From: Epinephelus fuscoguttatus
Taxonomy: Eukaryota > Chordata > Actinopteri > Perciformes > Serranidae
DNA length: 64,000 nucleotides
Reading direction: 5' to 3'
Assembly: GCF_011397635.1 (NCBI RefSeq)
Contig: NC_064769.1
Location: forward strand, 19,919,207-19,983,206
Shown: piece after piece, positions 24,814 to 35,945 of the stretch
How positions within the stretch are numbered: the first letter of the stretch is position 1
Layout of the letters: each line of letters begins with the position of its first letter
Position numbers and translations under genes: made by a program
Notes under the pieces: generated by a model
The model's input: the letters and a program-made list of their open reading frames with translations, nothing else
Databases searched by the model: none
Told to the model about the DNA's origin: nothing

Positions 24814-25664
24814 CATGCAGAGAGTCAGGGGGAGAGAGAGATGACAGGATGCCAATAAGATGGCAGAGACCCATGAAGATTGATGTCTGGGTTGGACTTG
24901 ACAATGATGTTTGATCTTGAACTGATTAGTTAGAGTCAGGGCTGATTGATCTCAGGATAACTGTAATTACTGATCTGTTCACAGACATGTGCAGGTCTCT
25001 ATCTTGCTGACATGTGCATGTATTTATCACCAGTAGACCCCTGATTTAACGCTGTGTTAAAGTGCTGTTAGTGTATTGTTTTTTAGAAATTGTGCATTGA
25101 TCATTGACTATAGATGGAGCTGAATGAAGATTATAATTGTTGTGTTTTGAAACAAGCTTTGGCACAGACAGAAAATGAAAATTATATCTAGGTGGAAGGA
25201 AAAATCATTGTGAGCTGTCACCATCTGCTTTTTAAAGCTGGAGTGCACACCTTTTGTCTCCTCCCTCTGGCAGTGAAACTCATTACACAAACGCTGTTGA
25301 TGGGTACTTGTGAAATGCAGATAAGCTTGCCACATATCTCCCCCAACCCCAGGACAGCTCACTTCAAGTCTTATTTTTTAATTTAATCCTAAAAACAGAT
25401 TTATTTATTTTTTTCCCTAGAATAAACTGGGAACTGTTAGTTATCTAACAACACATCAAAAATAATTGTAAGCTGAAGCTGGTCTCGTTCAGTGAATCAG
25501 TTTATCATGTACACTCAAAAAATATTTAGGTCTAATATTTAAGATTGTTTGCTTATAAATACATGAACCTGGTTGTTGTCTATTTAAAACACATTGGGTT
25601 TATTAGTGCTATTAAATAAATCACATTATTACTTTATTTTATTTTATATTATACTCATTATTAT
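24814..25664. other. Intergenic, no gene recognised
   Basis: AT-rich DNA. No feature recognised before the truncated SINE. Confidence 0.35.
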
Positions 25665-25677
25665 TACTTGAGCTTGT

Positions 25678-25785
25678 TCATTCATTCATTCATTCATTCA
25701 TTCATTCATTCATTCATTCATCTTCTAACCGCTTCATCCTCTTGAGGGTTGTGGGAGGGGGGGGCTGGAGCCTATCCCAGCTGAC
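25678..25785 (-). repeat. 5'-truncated family 1 SINE with target-site duplication and (ATTC)n tail
   Basis: On the minus strand only the 3' end of the SINE is present: the end of the body (complement of CAGCTGGGATAGGCTCCA) plus an (ATTC)n/(GAAT)n tail of about 40 bp. Identical 13 bp flanks TACTTGAGCTTGT lie at 25665-25677 and 25786-25798. Truncation at the 5' side together with a target duplication is the signature of target-primed reverse transcription, and establishes this family as retroposed. Confidence 0.85.
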
Positions 25786-25959
25786 TACTTGAGCTTGTGT
25801 TATTTATTTATTCATTTCACAGATAGTTTATACATCGTTAGTCCTTAAATCCATTATGAACGCGGACTTGGAATCATTGCTTTATTTTATGGCCTTGCTG
25901 CCCCGCCCTCAAAAAATTGACAACATGAAAGGCCAAGTGGCCTTGCCCCTAAAATGATG

Positions 25960-26474
25960 AAATTCCAGGCCTGGTGCCAAGCATGTAAAAGACCTATGGT
26001 GGTCAACACGAAATGAAATGAACGGCTCTATCTAGAGCAAGTGTTTGATTTGTCTTTCTGGGCTACTGTAGAACAATACTTTGGACACATTCAGGGTTTG
26101 TTTACAGAGGTAATCTGTTGTGAAGTTAGCTTGTTACCAGATAACACTACCTAGACAGTACATTTCAGCCAGTATTTTCATGCTAAGTGATATGGGGCAC
26201 ATGTTAGTACATTGTAATGTCACCGTGACAAGGAAAAATTAAATTACAGATATCTGCGGTGCATATCAAGTGCAGCTATTAGCTATACAATGACTTGCCA
26301 CAGACACCATGGAACAGGACCCGCTCCGTAGGTATAAACGTCTCATTCTCAGGTAACAAAAAACCCAACAATTCTTGTTTTCAGGTGATTATAAGCAAAT
26401 GAAAATATAGTTGTGAATATTATATTCAATTTCTGCCAGTAGATACCCCTAAATCCTGCACAGCGGACCTTTAG
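25960..26474 (-). repeat. Interspersed repeat, reverse copy of the 18.1 kb family
   Basis: Reading the minus strand from 26474: GTCCGCTGTGCAGGATTTAG, then GGGTATCTACTGGCAGAAATT and later GTTACCTGAGAATGAGACGT, the same ordered blocks as 18124-18480. About 500 bp. The termini are not precisely defined. Confidence 0.55.
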
Positions 26475-27464
26475 CATTCCTGCCTTCCATTCATAGAAAT
26501 AACAAACAGAAAACGCAGCTTATAATTTTCAGTAGAATCAAAATTTTAACTCGTCCAGGGTCTCTGTTTGAAACCTATTTTCCAACAAAGACTATTCTAA
26601 CTGCAATGACGTGGAGTGCAGCTTTTGAACAGCTTTTTGAAAAATGTCTCCATTTAGAGTATAAAGCCCCAGACTCCCACCTTTACAAGTGAGTGTTTAC
26701 ACAGTAAATCCATTGTCCACGAACATTCCCCAGATAAAAGGATTTTGAAAGTGCACTGTGATTCACGGTTACACGTCCTGTGGTTCCAAATGGCAGAGTA
26801 AGGCTAAGACATTTAATTCGTTTTGTTATAGATAATAAGAAAATGAATTTTTCATTGCAGACGGAGAATGAATATCAGAAACTGTGCAGCAGTTATGCCT
26901 CTGCTGGTCCTCCTATTAGTAATATGGACTTAAAGCAAAAAACATGCACAACATAAGTCGGTCATTTCTGTTTTGTAACACTGAGTAAGAGCTGGAAATG
27001 TTCCAAAAACGTCAGGGGGTAGTCGAGAATGAAAAAGATAAACCTTTATAGACACAGGGGCAAATGACCTGACTGCTTTCAGAGATAGTAGATATATGAG
27101 GAGGGTTATGTAAACGCTATCAGCTGTGTCAAGAAAAAGATGACATGAAAGGAAACCAGACAATAACCTCACTGCATGGAGCCACATACAGGCTGGAAAT
27201 TTGCACAGTATTATAAGTACTCTGTATGTTAATATAATGAGCAAGACTGTGAGAACATACATTACATTCAGTGTCTACATTACATATTACATCTTAATTG
27301 ACAGCACTGTAATCTTATATTGCTGAAGTCTATAATCAGTTAGGCACTATGAAGAAAAAAGAGAATCAATTTATGTAGCCAGAAGAAATATAGTCACAGT
27401 GACAAACTGATTACAGGTTTAGAGGACAACAGTGTAGGAAGCAACATGGTTATCTACTAGTGGA
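26475..27464. other. Intergenic, no gene recognised
   Basis: AT-rich. A 110-codon minus-strand frame (26930-27262) has no recognisable domain and no splice or codon support, and is not called. Confidence 0.35.
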
Positions 27465-27465
27465 A

Positions 27466-27564
27466 TACTTTCATCCAGAAAAGCATGCCTGTGGCTGCAG
27501 AGATAATAAAATACACAAACCAGATGGAGTTAGCGGCGTAAGTGGGAGTATTCCTTAAAAAGAA
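27466..27564 (-). CDS. Possible terminal exon encoding a C-terminal transmembrane segment
   Basis: On the minus strand a T-rich tract ending TTTTTAAG (27565-27580) is followed by G and an in-frame run NTPTYAANSIWFVYFIISAA, then TGMLFWMKVFH and a stop codon TAG at 27466-27468. The segment WFVYFIISAATGMLFW is a clear membrane helix candidate, so this could be the last exon of a small membrane protein gene between PRLHR and ANXA4. No upstream exon was identified and the family is not recognised. Chance hydrophobicity in AT-rich DNA remains a real alternative. Confidence 0.25.
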
Positions 27565-27580
27565 AAAAAAAAAACAATTA

Positions 27581-28629
27581 AAAGATGCTGAAATATGCTG
27601 ATGTGTTGATGCAAATATGGCCTACGAGGGGTGATCAGTAGTCAAGGAGACGGACCATCTGCTGTCAGGGGCCCCATTAGCTCCATTAACAATACTCCAG
27701 TGTATTTTTAAATAACTAATTTTAATGCAAGTGTGTGTCAAAGTGTTTTCACAAATGAGAAACACTGATTAGGCTGCGATGTTTACAGGAAATCACCTTT
27801 GCTTGAAATGAGTACTGCAGGAGCAGCGCTCAGGTCAGCAGGCAGGAATTTACATGTCTCAGGAGTGTAAACACCAACATCAGGTCATTTTAGTTTAACT
27901 TTCGCTCTAATGGTCTGTTAGCAGAAGATGTGCTCACTGTGAGCTGATGTTCACATACAATAATATATGGCTGATTTAGATAAAGCATACTTTATTGAAG
28001 GTTTTATCACTGATTGACAAATAATTTACTGAATCTTGATACGTTATAGATCGGTAATAAGCCATTAATTTTTTATCTGTAATTCTCAGGTACATTTTTA
28101 TCCAATGAGACAAATCAATAACCTTTACCTACCACTGTATCGTACAGTACATCAAGGGGACAGTATTAATTGAAGTACTATGGAGCCCAACTGTGGAATG
28201 TGAACTTGAACTTTTTATCTGACTCTATGTCCTTGTCTGAATACAAAAAAACTACATAAAGTATAAATCCTCACTGTGCTGTGTGGCTGCTGTGTTTAAG
28301 CAAAGTACTGATTTATTTGATGTTCTGTTCATTTGTCCTCAGTAGTGTTGATTGTGTGGATATGAATCTTTATCAACATTTTACTTTGCATCATGTTGTA
28401 TTTCTAAATCTATCTGTATTTTATACTTCTGTTTTTATTATTTGTTACTTTTCTCTGGTCTTTATATTTTAATGTGCAAATAAAGTTAAACTTTAAACTT
28501 ATTTACAACTTCAGAAGACTCATTAACTTGCTGATTGTCTGTGCTGCAATTATGCTTTTATAAAAATACACGTAAATGCTTGAGTGGACCTGTGCAGAGA
28601 GAGTGTTATGTGTCATCTCCTGTCAGGAG
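27581..28629. other. Intergenic, no gene recognised
   Basis: AT-rich with no identified feature. Searched on the minus strand for exons that could join the segment at 27.5 kb, without success. Confidence 0.35.
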
Positions 28630-29180
28630 GTGGTCTGAGTTCGGTTTGCTTTAAGTAGCCTGTGCCTTGTTAATACAAAGTGTGCCAGGTTCGCTCTCTA
28701 GATCACATGCTGTTGCACTGGGGTCCTTGAAAAAAGAGATGAAACCCCGTTGGCCTGTAATGCTTGCAAGGACGCAGGACAAGGAGTAATTTGGTACACA
28801 GAAGACACTGCACATCTCCAGATGTGGAATGGAGAATACATCAAATGGCAACAGTCTACAGCACAGAAACACTGAGGTTTACCTCCAATTTTAAGTTCAT
28901 GTGAAAGTGAGGGGATTCATAACCATGCTGCAGTGCCACGTCAAAGTCAAAACAAAACCATGTCAGTATATATTATATATAGGCTATAGTGTGAACAGAA
29001 AGAGGACTGAGGCCCCATCAGAGCTGAGGTTGACCAGAAAGAAAACTGTTACGAATGAACTGACAACGTGAACACAAAAAGAACTGAGTCCTTTTTCTGT
29101 TGGTCCACTTTTTGGTGCACTTTCAGGGGACTGAGATCGGTTCATTTAAAAAGGACTAAATGTGAAAACACCCTTGCAGA
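28630..29180. repeat. Possible degenerate interspersed repeat
   Basis: Related words at both ends in the same orientation (GGTCTGAGTTCGGTTTGCTT near 28633; GACTGAGATCGGTTCATTTA near 29128) resemble termini of a common fish repeat with GTTCGGTT motifs. No inverted ends or target duplication were confirmed. Confidence 0.25.
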
Positions 29181-30443
29181 CGTTGCTGAATCTGTAGGCC
29201 AGGGTGTCTCCGACATGCCACAGCCTGAAGTCCGAGATGCACCTCAAGAAAGGCCGAAGAGTGATGTTGACTTAGTGTATGGCAACAGTCTGAAGTCAGT
29301 AGTAAGTAACAGTTACGTGTGACAAAAAAGGACAACTACAGAAGCAACCAACATGCGGCAAAAGTGGACCTTGACGTGCTCTCCTCCATCCCCTCGGTAG
29401 GTAAAAAACTGACATTCCCTGGCCCCTTGGGAACCAAATAAATAATTAAAAATGTTTGAACCCTTTTGAGCGTTACGTTGTCTTTTGCCCTTACATTACC
29501 TGGTGTAAAATCGTGAATCTGCAGACCCACTGTAAGTATTGCAGTAGGGGTGTTATGGGTTTGAAACTGAAAGGCAAACAGTATAAAAGAAACCACCATG
29601 CAAACATATCCAAGCAGCATTTGCATGTTCTGTGCACGTATAATTCCAGGTTTAGAGGCTGTGAAACCCCAAACTCTACTAATATCTGTAGCTGCAGAAG
29701 GGATGGTTTCGTAGACAGCTAGACCATTTATCCTTGATTAAAATTGCCCAATTACATCTCCACAGTCAAAGTTTATTATAAACTTGATTACTTTTTAATG
29801 GAAACTTGAAAACTTTTTTTTAACATTCTGTACTAATGCATTTTATATGTCACACTGTTATTTCTGAGTTTAATGAAGGCATGTCTGTGCAAGCCAAGCA
29901 GTTCAGGAAGATTTCTAATTATAATCATTAGAAAGTCACGCCTCGGTCTGAATTTCAAATTGTACTACATCTAAATCAAAGTGTTGACAACCTCATCCTG
30001 AGGAAAGGACACACTTTGCCTCAGCTGATAGCTGATAGAGTGAGTGTAAAGCTCTGCTCATACATTAGAGCACTACAACAGGCTGTTTGAACTTTACACC
30101 AAAACAAGTTTTTATAGTTCTCTACTGAGAAAACTTTAATCCCTTAGGGACTTCTTGAGGGAGTTTCAATAATCAAAGTGATGCTCTGTTCAACATGAAC
30201 AAATCCCCCAGGACTAGGATCTCCTTGCTGTGTCCTCTGAGAATCATACCTTCGCCTGACCGAAGTCTTTGTGAGCATACGCATAAATGTGGGCGGGGAT
30301 GCAGGGGACACGTCCTCTTCAGTATTTAGAATAAGTGTATTTGTCCCTGCGAGTAAAAACTTGGAAGTGGCAGAGGACTTCTAATTCATTTGATGAACTG
30401 CTACAATGTGACTCATAGACGTAACAGTGCCTCAGTTAAAGTA
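29181..30443. other. Intergenic, no gene recognised
   Basis: No supported exon, RNA gene or bounded repeat was found. Confidence 0.35.
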
Positions 30444-30452
30444 GGTGGTGGC

Positions 30453-30929
30453 TAGCCTGGAAATCCAGACCCAAATCTAGAAAGACTTAGGGTCTGGCTA
30501 TGAATGCAAATGGCCCAAATCGAGGGGCGGCACCAAGCATGCATTTGAAAATATCACTGCTGTATCCGGTCGGCAAAACAGCAAAAACGTCCTTCTTGCA
30601 AAGGAAAGACTGGAGCGGTGTCTTCTGTTCCTCTTTTAGAGAAAAAGCCAAGTCTAACTCGTTCATTGTAGCGGCCAAAGCTGTTTCAAACAACTGGTGT
30701 TCATCCGTAGCCATCTTGCAATGTTTACTGACTGATTCCGGACTTCGTCGTCGCAGCGCTGTCGTCATCTGTTTAGCTCACCTCTGGCCCGCCTATATCA
30801 GATACACCGATATGATTGGTGCAGCTCGGCTCCAAGGGCATGGGTAATGAGCATCATTACTGATTGCCAGAGTGACTCACTGAGCAAATTCAAATTGTAC
30901 TCTAGCGAGAACTCTGGATTTCCAGGGTA
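30453..30929. mobile_element. 477 bp TIR element with 9 bp target duplication
   Basis: Ends TAGCCTGGAAATCCAGA (30453-30469) and TCTGGATTTCCAGGGTA (30913-30929) are 17 bp inverted repeats with one mismatch. They are flanked by the 9 bp direct repeat GGTGGTGGC at 30444-30452 and 30930-30938. The interior carries the start of a helicase-like gene on the minus strand, cut off by an internal deletion. The superfamily is not settled: a 9 bp duplication fits Mutator-like or related elements. Confidence 0.8.
30487..30768 (-). pseudogene. N-terminal fragment of RecQ-like helicase gene carried by transposon
   Basis: A 93-codon frame containing MATDEHQLFETALAATMNEL, a LDLAFSLKEEQKTPLQSF stretch, and CKKDVFAVLPTGY. 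This matches the RecQ-family helicase start, where a Q-motif-like segment (LK-x-x-Q) is followed by D-V-x-A-V-L-P-T-G-x-G-K-S. Here the Walker A motif stops at LPTGY and the G-K-S is replaced by S-S-D, where an internal deletion joins it to the right side of the element. It cannot encode a working ATPase. Confidence 0.55.
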
Positions 30930-31069
30930 GGTGGTGGCAGCATACAACCTCAAAAGCAATGGTTGCAATCTGCCATAAAAAAACGGAAAGAAGATGCAAG
31001 TGCGAAAAAACTGAAGCAGAAAGTACCATGACATTTCCATCATAAAATGATACAGTTGATGCAAGTTGT

Positions 31070-31215
31070 TTTCACATTTTGTGTCTCTTTGAGTTTGTTA
31101 TGCCTCTTTTGTAGATACTGTGTGCCTCTTTGCATCACTACGTCTCTTTGAGTGACATTTTGCAGGTTAAGGCCAGAGGACCTCTGACACTTTGAGCTCC
31201 TGGGTTTGTGCCCAG
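31070..31215 (+). repeat. Degenerate TGTCTCTTTG minisatellite-type repeat
   Basis: Loose repeats of TGTGTCTCTTTGAG-like units followed by GACATTTTGCAGGTTAAGGCC. The same order (units, then GACATTTTGCATGTGAAGGC) occurs at 37925-38225, so both are copies of one dispersed family. Confidence 0.55.
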
Positions 31216-31319
31216 TAGGCTAGTTTAATAGGTTTGAGCTGAATACTCCAATACAGATAATGTTCTTTTTACAAGTACGAATATTGAGTCCGGTCTCTCT
31301 CCAAAGTCATTGAAATTCG

Positions 31320-31790
31320 ACGCTTCAGCAGTGATTTGCGGTGTCAGAAACCAATGAAAAAAGTGCTCTTTAACGTTGGCATGATACATGGCTGGTTGCT
31401 GTTATAGTTTAACAGCGCCCAGTGGCATCACGGGGAAACGCGGCGTGACAAGGATGAAAGTTAACACACCGAAAGTCCGACTGGGGTGGGCGGATCCAAC
31501 AAACGCTGACTTTCACCCAAGAGAGCAGTGTTGACGTCCCATAAGATTCTAAGGCCAAACGCTGTTCTTTTTTCCTGAATCCAACCACGTACTTTTGTTG
31601 CCTAAACCCAACCACATGCGTGAGTTGTTGGAGGGGAAAAAAAAAAACAGTTCATGGTGTTGTATAGTGTATTTTGAAAGACGACAATGCATGTAACAGG
31701 CAGAACTCAGGGTACCTTGCATGTCATATATGGACATGGAAAGTCCATGACCAAACGTCAATATGTGACAAGGTCAGAGTGAGAATGTGT
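31320..31790. repeat. Probable interspersed repeat with AACC-rich motif
   Basis: Contains tandem-like CAACCACGTACTTTTGTTGC and AACCCAACCACATGCG words typical of a dispersed fish repeat, and an A-run near 31638. The boundaries are uncertain. Confidence 0.35.
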
Positions 31791-32312
31791 TAGAATATCA
31801 TACCACTAAAATGTGTCAGTGGCTGAACTCATGACAGAGGAAAATCTTCATTTGGGTAGCTGTGTTTAATATATTACTCTTACAATAAAAAATGATCTGA
31901 AGCTCAGTTCTCAGGCTGCTCTGTAAATCCTTTTCTCCTAGGTAAAAAATATTGCGACTTCTGATTAACCCATATAAAGTTCAGGCTTAAAATAACAGCC
32001 TCTGATTAGGCTCAACCCACTTCTGGTATAAACTCTACCTGTCTGGGGGGATAATACTGGAAACTCAACCAGGCCTTCAAGGCGTCTTTGAAAAAGGGAA
32101 AAAGATCTGCTTATATACATATTTTTACATAATCATTCAAAGTGGTGACAAAACTAACTAAATTAAAGTGGCACCCACCCTGACCTTAGACTCTCAATGA
32201 CAGTGAGGAAAAACTCCCATTATGAGCCAAATAAAGGAAGAAACCTCGGGAGGGCCTACTCAAAGAGAGATCCCCCTCCAGGACGATCAGCTGATGGGTG
32301 CCACTGTCTGTG
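31791..32312. other. Intergenic with a dispersed-repeat-like block
   Basis: The block 32195-32310 (GACAGTGAGGAAAAACTCCC, then GGAAGAAACCTCGGGAGGGC and GATCCCCCTCCAGGACGATC) resembles a widely dispersed fish repeat segment. It directly adjoins the coding-like region on the right. Confidence 0.35.
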
Positions 32313-33109
32313 TCAGTCTTCATCTCTCATTTTAACGTCCACAACATTTGCTGCTCTCCTGTTCCTCACTGTCCTGAGGTGATCTCTTTCTTGATCCTCT
32401 TGGCTGTGGGCCCTCCTTCTCTTCCTCCTCCTCACTGTTAATGTGTTCTGCAGCACCTGCATCTTAAGCCACATCAATACTGCCACTATGGGCACGATCG
32501 TGGCCAGGTGTAACGTAAAAGTGTCTGAGCTGCTATCTGTAAATTTGTCACACCATCTGTGTTTTTTGCTTTAGCAACCTCAACACTTTCTGTTTCCTCA
32601 TTGAAATCCTCACTTTCCTTGCTCATGCGACCATCTGGATACCATGCTGCTTCGTTCTTCAGTGTCATCCTCATCCTCCTCTCTTGCCTTCTTCCTGGAT
32701 CCTCCTGGCAGAGGGTTGTCGTCTTCTAGACAATGGCTGACTCCAGCCTCAACCACAGCACTGTCAGCATTGTCAGCATTGTCAGCGCTGTCATTGTTAT
32801 TGTTGACAATGTTATCAGCGTCTTTGTGATTTTCACCATTGTCCTGGTTTTTATTGTTTTCCTCGTTTTCATCATTATTGTTGTCAGCATCAAGTTGTTG
32901 TAACATGGCCAAAACCACAACTTGTCTTTGTGCCATGTTGGGACATCAATGAAAAATTGGTTCCAGGCATTGACTCCATAATACAATTCAATGTCTGATG
33001 GTGGCTGTGGAGGGGGGCCTGCAAGTTCAGGTGGAGCATTGTTTCGATTAGAGTTTTTCAGGGCACTTGGATTACGACGGACAAGACGTCTGACGTTTTT
33101 GAAATGCAT
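32313..33109 (-). pseudogene. Frame-broken acidic coding-like region, unknown
   Basis: Three adjacent minus-strand frames look protein-like but do not join without shifts. They are 33109-32726 (basic start, then PPELAGPPPQPPSDIELYYG and VNAWNQFFIDVPTWHKDKL), 32936-32610 (Asn/Asp/Glu-rich, with GGSRKKAREEDEDDTEERSS) and 32495-32313 (a hydrophobic PIVAVLMWLKMQVL stretch, then RRRKRRRAHSQEDQERDHL, ending MRDED-stop). An intron of only 57 bp (GTGAGG at about 32607 to ACACAG) could join the second to the third in frame, but that is shorter than usual. The region could be a decayed gene, a transposon gene, or low-complexity chance. No family recognised. Confidence 0.25.
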
Positions 33110-35032
33110 TAGCGGAGTTTTATTACATTTTCAAAATGTGGGTTCCATGCACTTCAAGTGTAGCTGTTATTCCGACTAGCTGTTATCCTCTGATACACCG
33201 AACGAGTTTTGTGGATTAAAAAACTACACTGGACTTCTTGTCGGCATAAGGGTCTGTATTTTCATTCTAAAGTGGCCATTTCCTTTAACTTTAGTTGCAA
33301 CTACTGGCCTGGCATGCCGGAACTTTTTTCAAAACGAAAATGAGAAATGATTCCGTTTACAGCGGATCATTTTTGTGTAAACATGGCCTGCGTGTAGTCT
33401 TTGGTGCCTCATCCTCTGAACACCACAGTTGGGAGACTGTAACACACACTGCAGGAACTACACAATCATTTCACATCTGCTTCGTTATGCAGCCTAAAGG
33501 CCACTTTCAATCTAACCCCCACCCACTTCTTGTATAAACTCCACCCACTCATAGTACAGATACAGATAATTTAGTTGGTTACAGATACAGATAATGGTGT
33601 ACTCGCTCATCCTTACAGTTTAATAATACATTCGTGTGTGTGTGTGTGTGTGTGTGTGAGTTTCACACTGATGGACACCACATGTCTACTGTCAGGTGTT
33701 GTCTTTGAATATGTCCTAGTGGCTGTCGTGGGGTTTTGAACAAATCTTTCTCTTATTGTCTGCTGTCTGCAAATTGCTGTTACAATACTTGTATCCCAGT
33801 TCATTATACGTGTAGCTACATGTGCAAACAGCACCAGCTGAGCTTTGGATTTCATCGTACTCAACAACAGCTTGGACTTTTCATGTAACTTTTTTTCCAG
33901 AGCCTCTTCCATATAAATGGGTGCGTTACCAGTACCTGGTCCCATCAGTCAGTCGCTGAACAGTCTTGCAGGGCTGACCTTTACTTAAACCATGGAACGG
34001 CTCACATGATGTTTCTATCTCTCAAACAGTATTCAGTTCTTTTTTTTTTTCAACTTTCTATCGCCCATGGAATATTTCTCACTTTCCGTTTTCTTTCTAC
34101 AAAATGATTGACAGCTTAAATTAATGACCAAATGTGCACTAAATATTTAATGTCCTGCAATTCAAGTTATGGGAACTGAACATGAGCATTGAAACAGTTT
34201 CTAGATTGCAATATCTGTAGAGAAGCTCATATAATGGCAAGTGATTGTTATTCCACAACGGAAGATGAGATCGGAGGTGACAGGAGCTCATTTGCATAGA
34301 AAGAGTCACAGAAAACAAAGAAAAGACAGTTTCAACAGTAATGGCTGTCAAAAGATGCTGTGGCTCTGATCTCTCTGCCTTTTGAATTCCCATCTGTCAT
34401 CTCAGTTGTCTTTGCACAGGGAACTCCCTTCCACCTGCCCAAGTCACTGAACTGCCACTATTATGCAAATGTGTGCAGTGTTCAAACACGATAAGCATTT
34501 TGCTTGTTTGTTTTTGTAAATTATGAGCTAAAATGTAGCTGCTAAAGGCGTCAGGCATATTTTTTTATGTATTTACACAAGATTTTTGGATTTATTTTCC
34601 TCAATGTATTCTGGAGAAACATGTTCTTCAAAGGGGTATCTGATAAGCTGAGCTGAAAATATGTTTTTTTCTTTTTTAGTTTGAATACATAAAAAGCCCA
34701 GAGAAAAAGAACAGAGGAAATAGGATAACTAAGGGAAAATATTATGGGCCATAAAGGAATCCCTCACCCACAAAAACGATCATTTGCAAACCAATTAGTG
34801 ATTAGTGATTCATGAACAAAGCTTTGTTTTTCTCTCATGTGTCCGCTGCAAACGGCGAGCATACTGATTGACTGGGGACCACATTTAACAACAGCAAAAC
34901 TGTATCAAAACAAACTCTCACACAACTCGTGCAGTATAATCCAAGCCTCATTATGCTCAGTATTCCCCAAACACATGCATTTTTTGATTAAAAACACAGC
35001 AAAAAAAATAAATAAATAAAATAAAAAGAAAT
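33110..35032. other. Intergenic, with one (GT)n microsatellite
   Basis: Holds a (GT)n run at 33633-33658 and a short duplicated CAGATACAGATAAT word at 33556-33594. No gene recognised. Confidence 0.4.
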
Positions 35033-35368
35033 TCATTCATTCATTCATTCATCTTCTAACCGCTTCATCCTCTTGAGGGTCGCGGGGGGGCTGGAGCCTA
35101 TCCCAGCTGACATCAGGCGAGAGGCAGGGTACACCCTGGACAGGTCGCCAGACTATCACAGGGCTGACACATAGAGACAAACAACCATTCACGCTCACAT
35201 TCACACCTATGGACAATTTAGAGTTACCAATTAACCTAGTCCCCAATCTGCATGTCTTTGGACTGTGGGAGGAAGCTGGAGTGTCTGGAGAGAACCCACG
35301 CTGACACGGGGAGAACATGCAAACTCCGCACAGAAGGGCTCCCACACCCGGGATCAAACTGGCAACCG
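35033..35368 (-). repeat. Family 1 SINE copy, minus strand
   Basis: Starts at the plus-strand left with (ATTC)n and ATCTTCTAACCGCTTCATCC, passes CCTATCCCAGCTGACATCAG and GGACTGTGGGAGGAAGCTGG, and ends in the complement of the B-box region. It lacks most of the tRNA head, so it is slightly 5' truncated. Confidence 0.8.
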
Positions 35369-35619
35369 GCAGGAAGTATTGAGGATACGACTGGATAAGT
35401 GAGTTAGATTTACTACATGAGTTGTGTGAGGGTTTGTACACAGATGTTTTTTTCACAAATAGCTGTTTTGCTGTTGTTAAACATGGTCCCCAAATCAATC
35501 AATAAATCAATATTTTTGCCGTTTTCCATGGAAGCATGCAGAAACACAAAGTTGTTCTTTTTTTCACAAATTCAAGGTAACACACATGAATTGATTACTG
35601 AACGGGCTTACTGGGCTCA

Positions 35620-35945
35620 GGTGAGAGGAGGAGACTCAAAGTTACCCCAGAAAGACTCAGAATTACCTCAAAGACACTCAAGGATACCTCAGACAGACTC
35701 AAAGTTATCTCAGAGAGACTCACAATTACCTTAAAGAGATTCAAAGTTACCTCAGAGAGACACAAAATAACTTAAAAAATGAGCAAAACAACCACAAAGA
35801 GACACAGAACCACCAGAAATACACATTACCTCAATAAGACACAAAAGTACCTCAATAAGACACAAAATTACCTCAGTAAGACAAAAAATGACTTCGAAGA
35901 GATGCAAAACAATGACAAGGAGACACAACATGACCTGAAAGCAGT
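35620..35945. repeat. Minisatellite of about 21-24 bp units
   Basis: Repeats of GACTCAAAGTTACCTCAGA and GACACAAAATTACCTCA. This is the reverse complement of the unit at 37925-38225 (TGAGGTAATTTTGTGTCT), making a large, imperfect inverted arrangement about 2 kb apart. Confidence 0.7.

Noticed and set aside
24551..24904. A proline/histidine-rich antisense frame across the G tract
   Set aside because: Its composition follows entirely from the C-rich complement of the G-run. No splice or homology support.
29336..29626. A 96-codon minus-strand frame with a hydrophobic start
   Set aside because: No signal-peptide context, homology or splice signals, and the length is unremarkable in AT-rich DNA.
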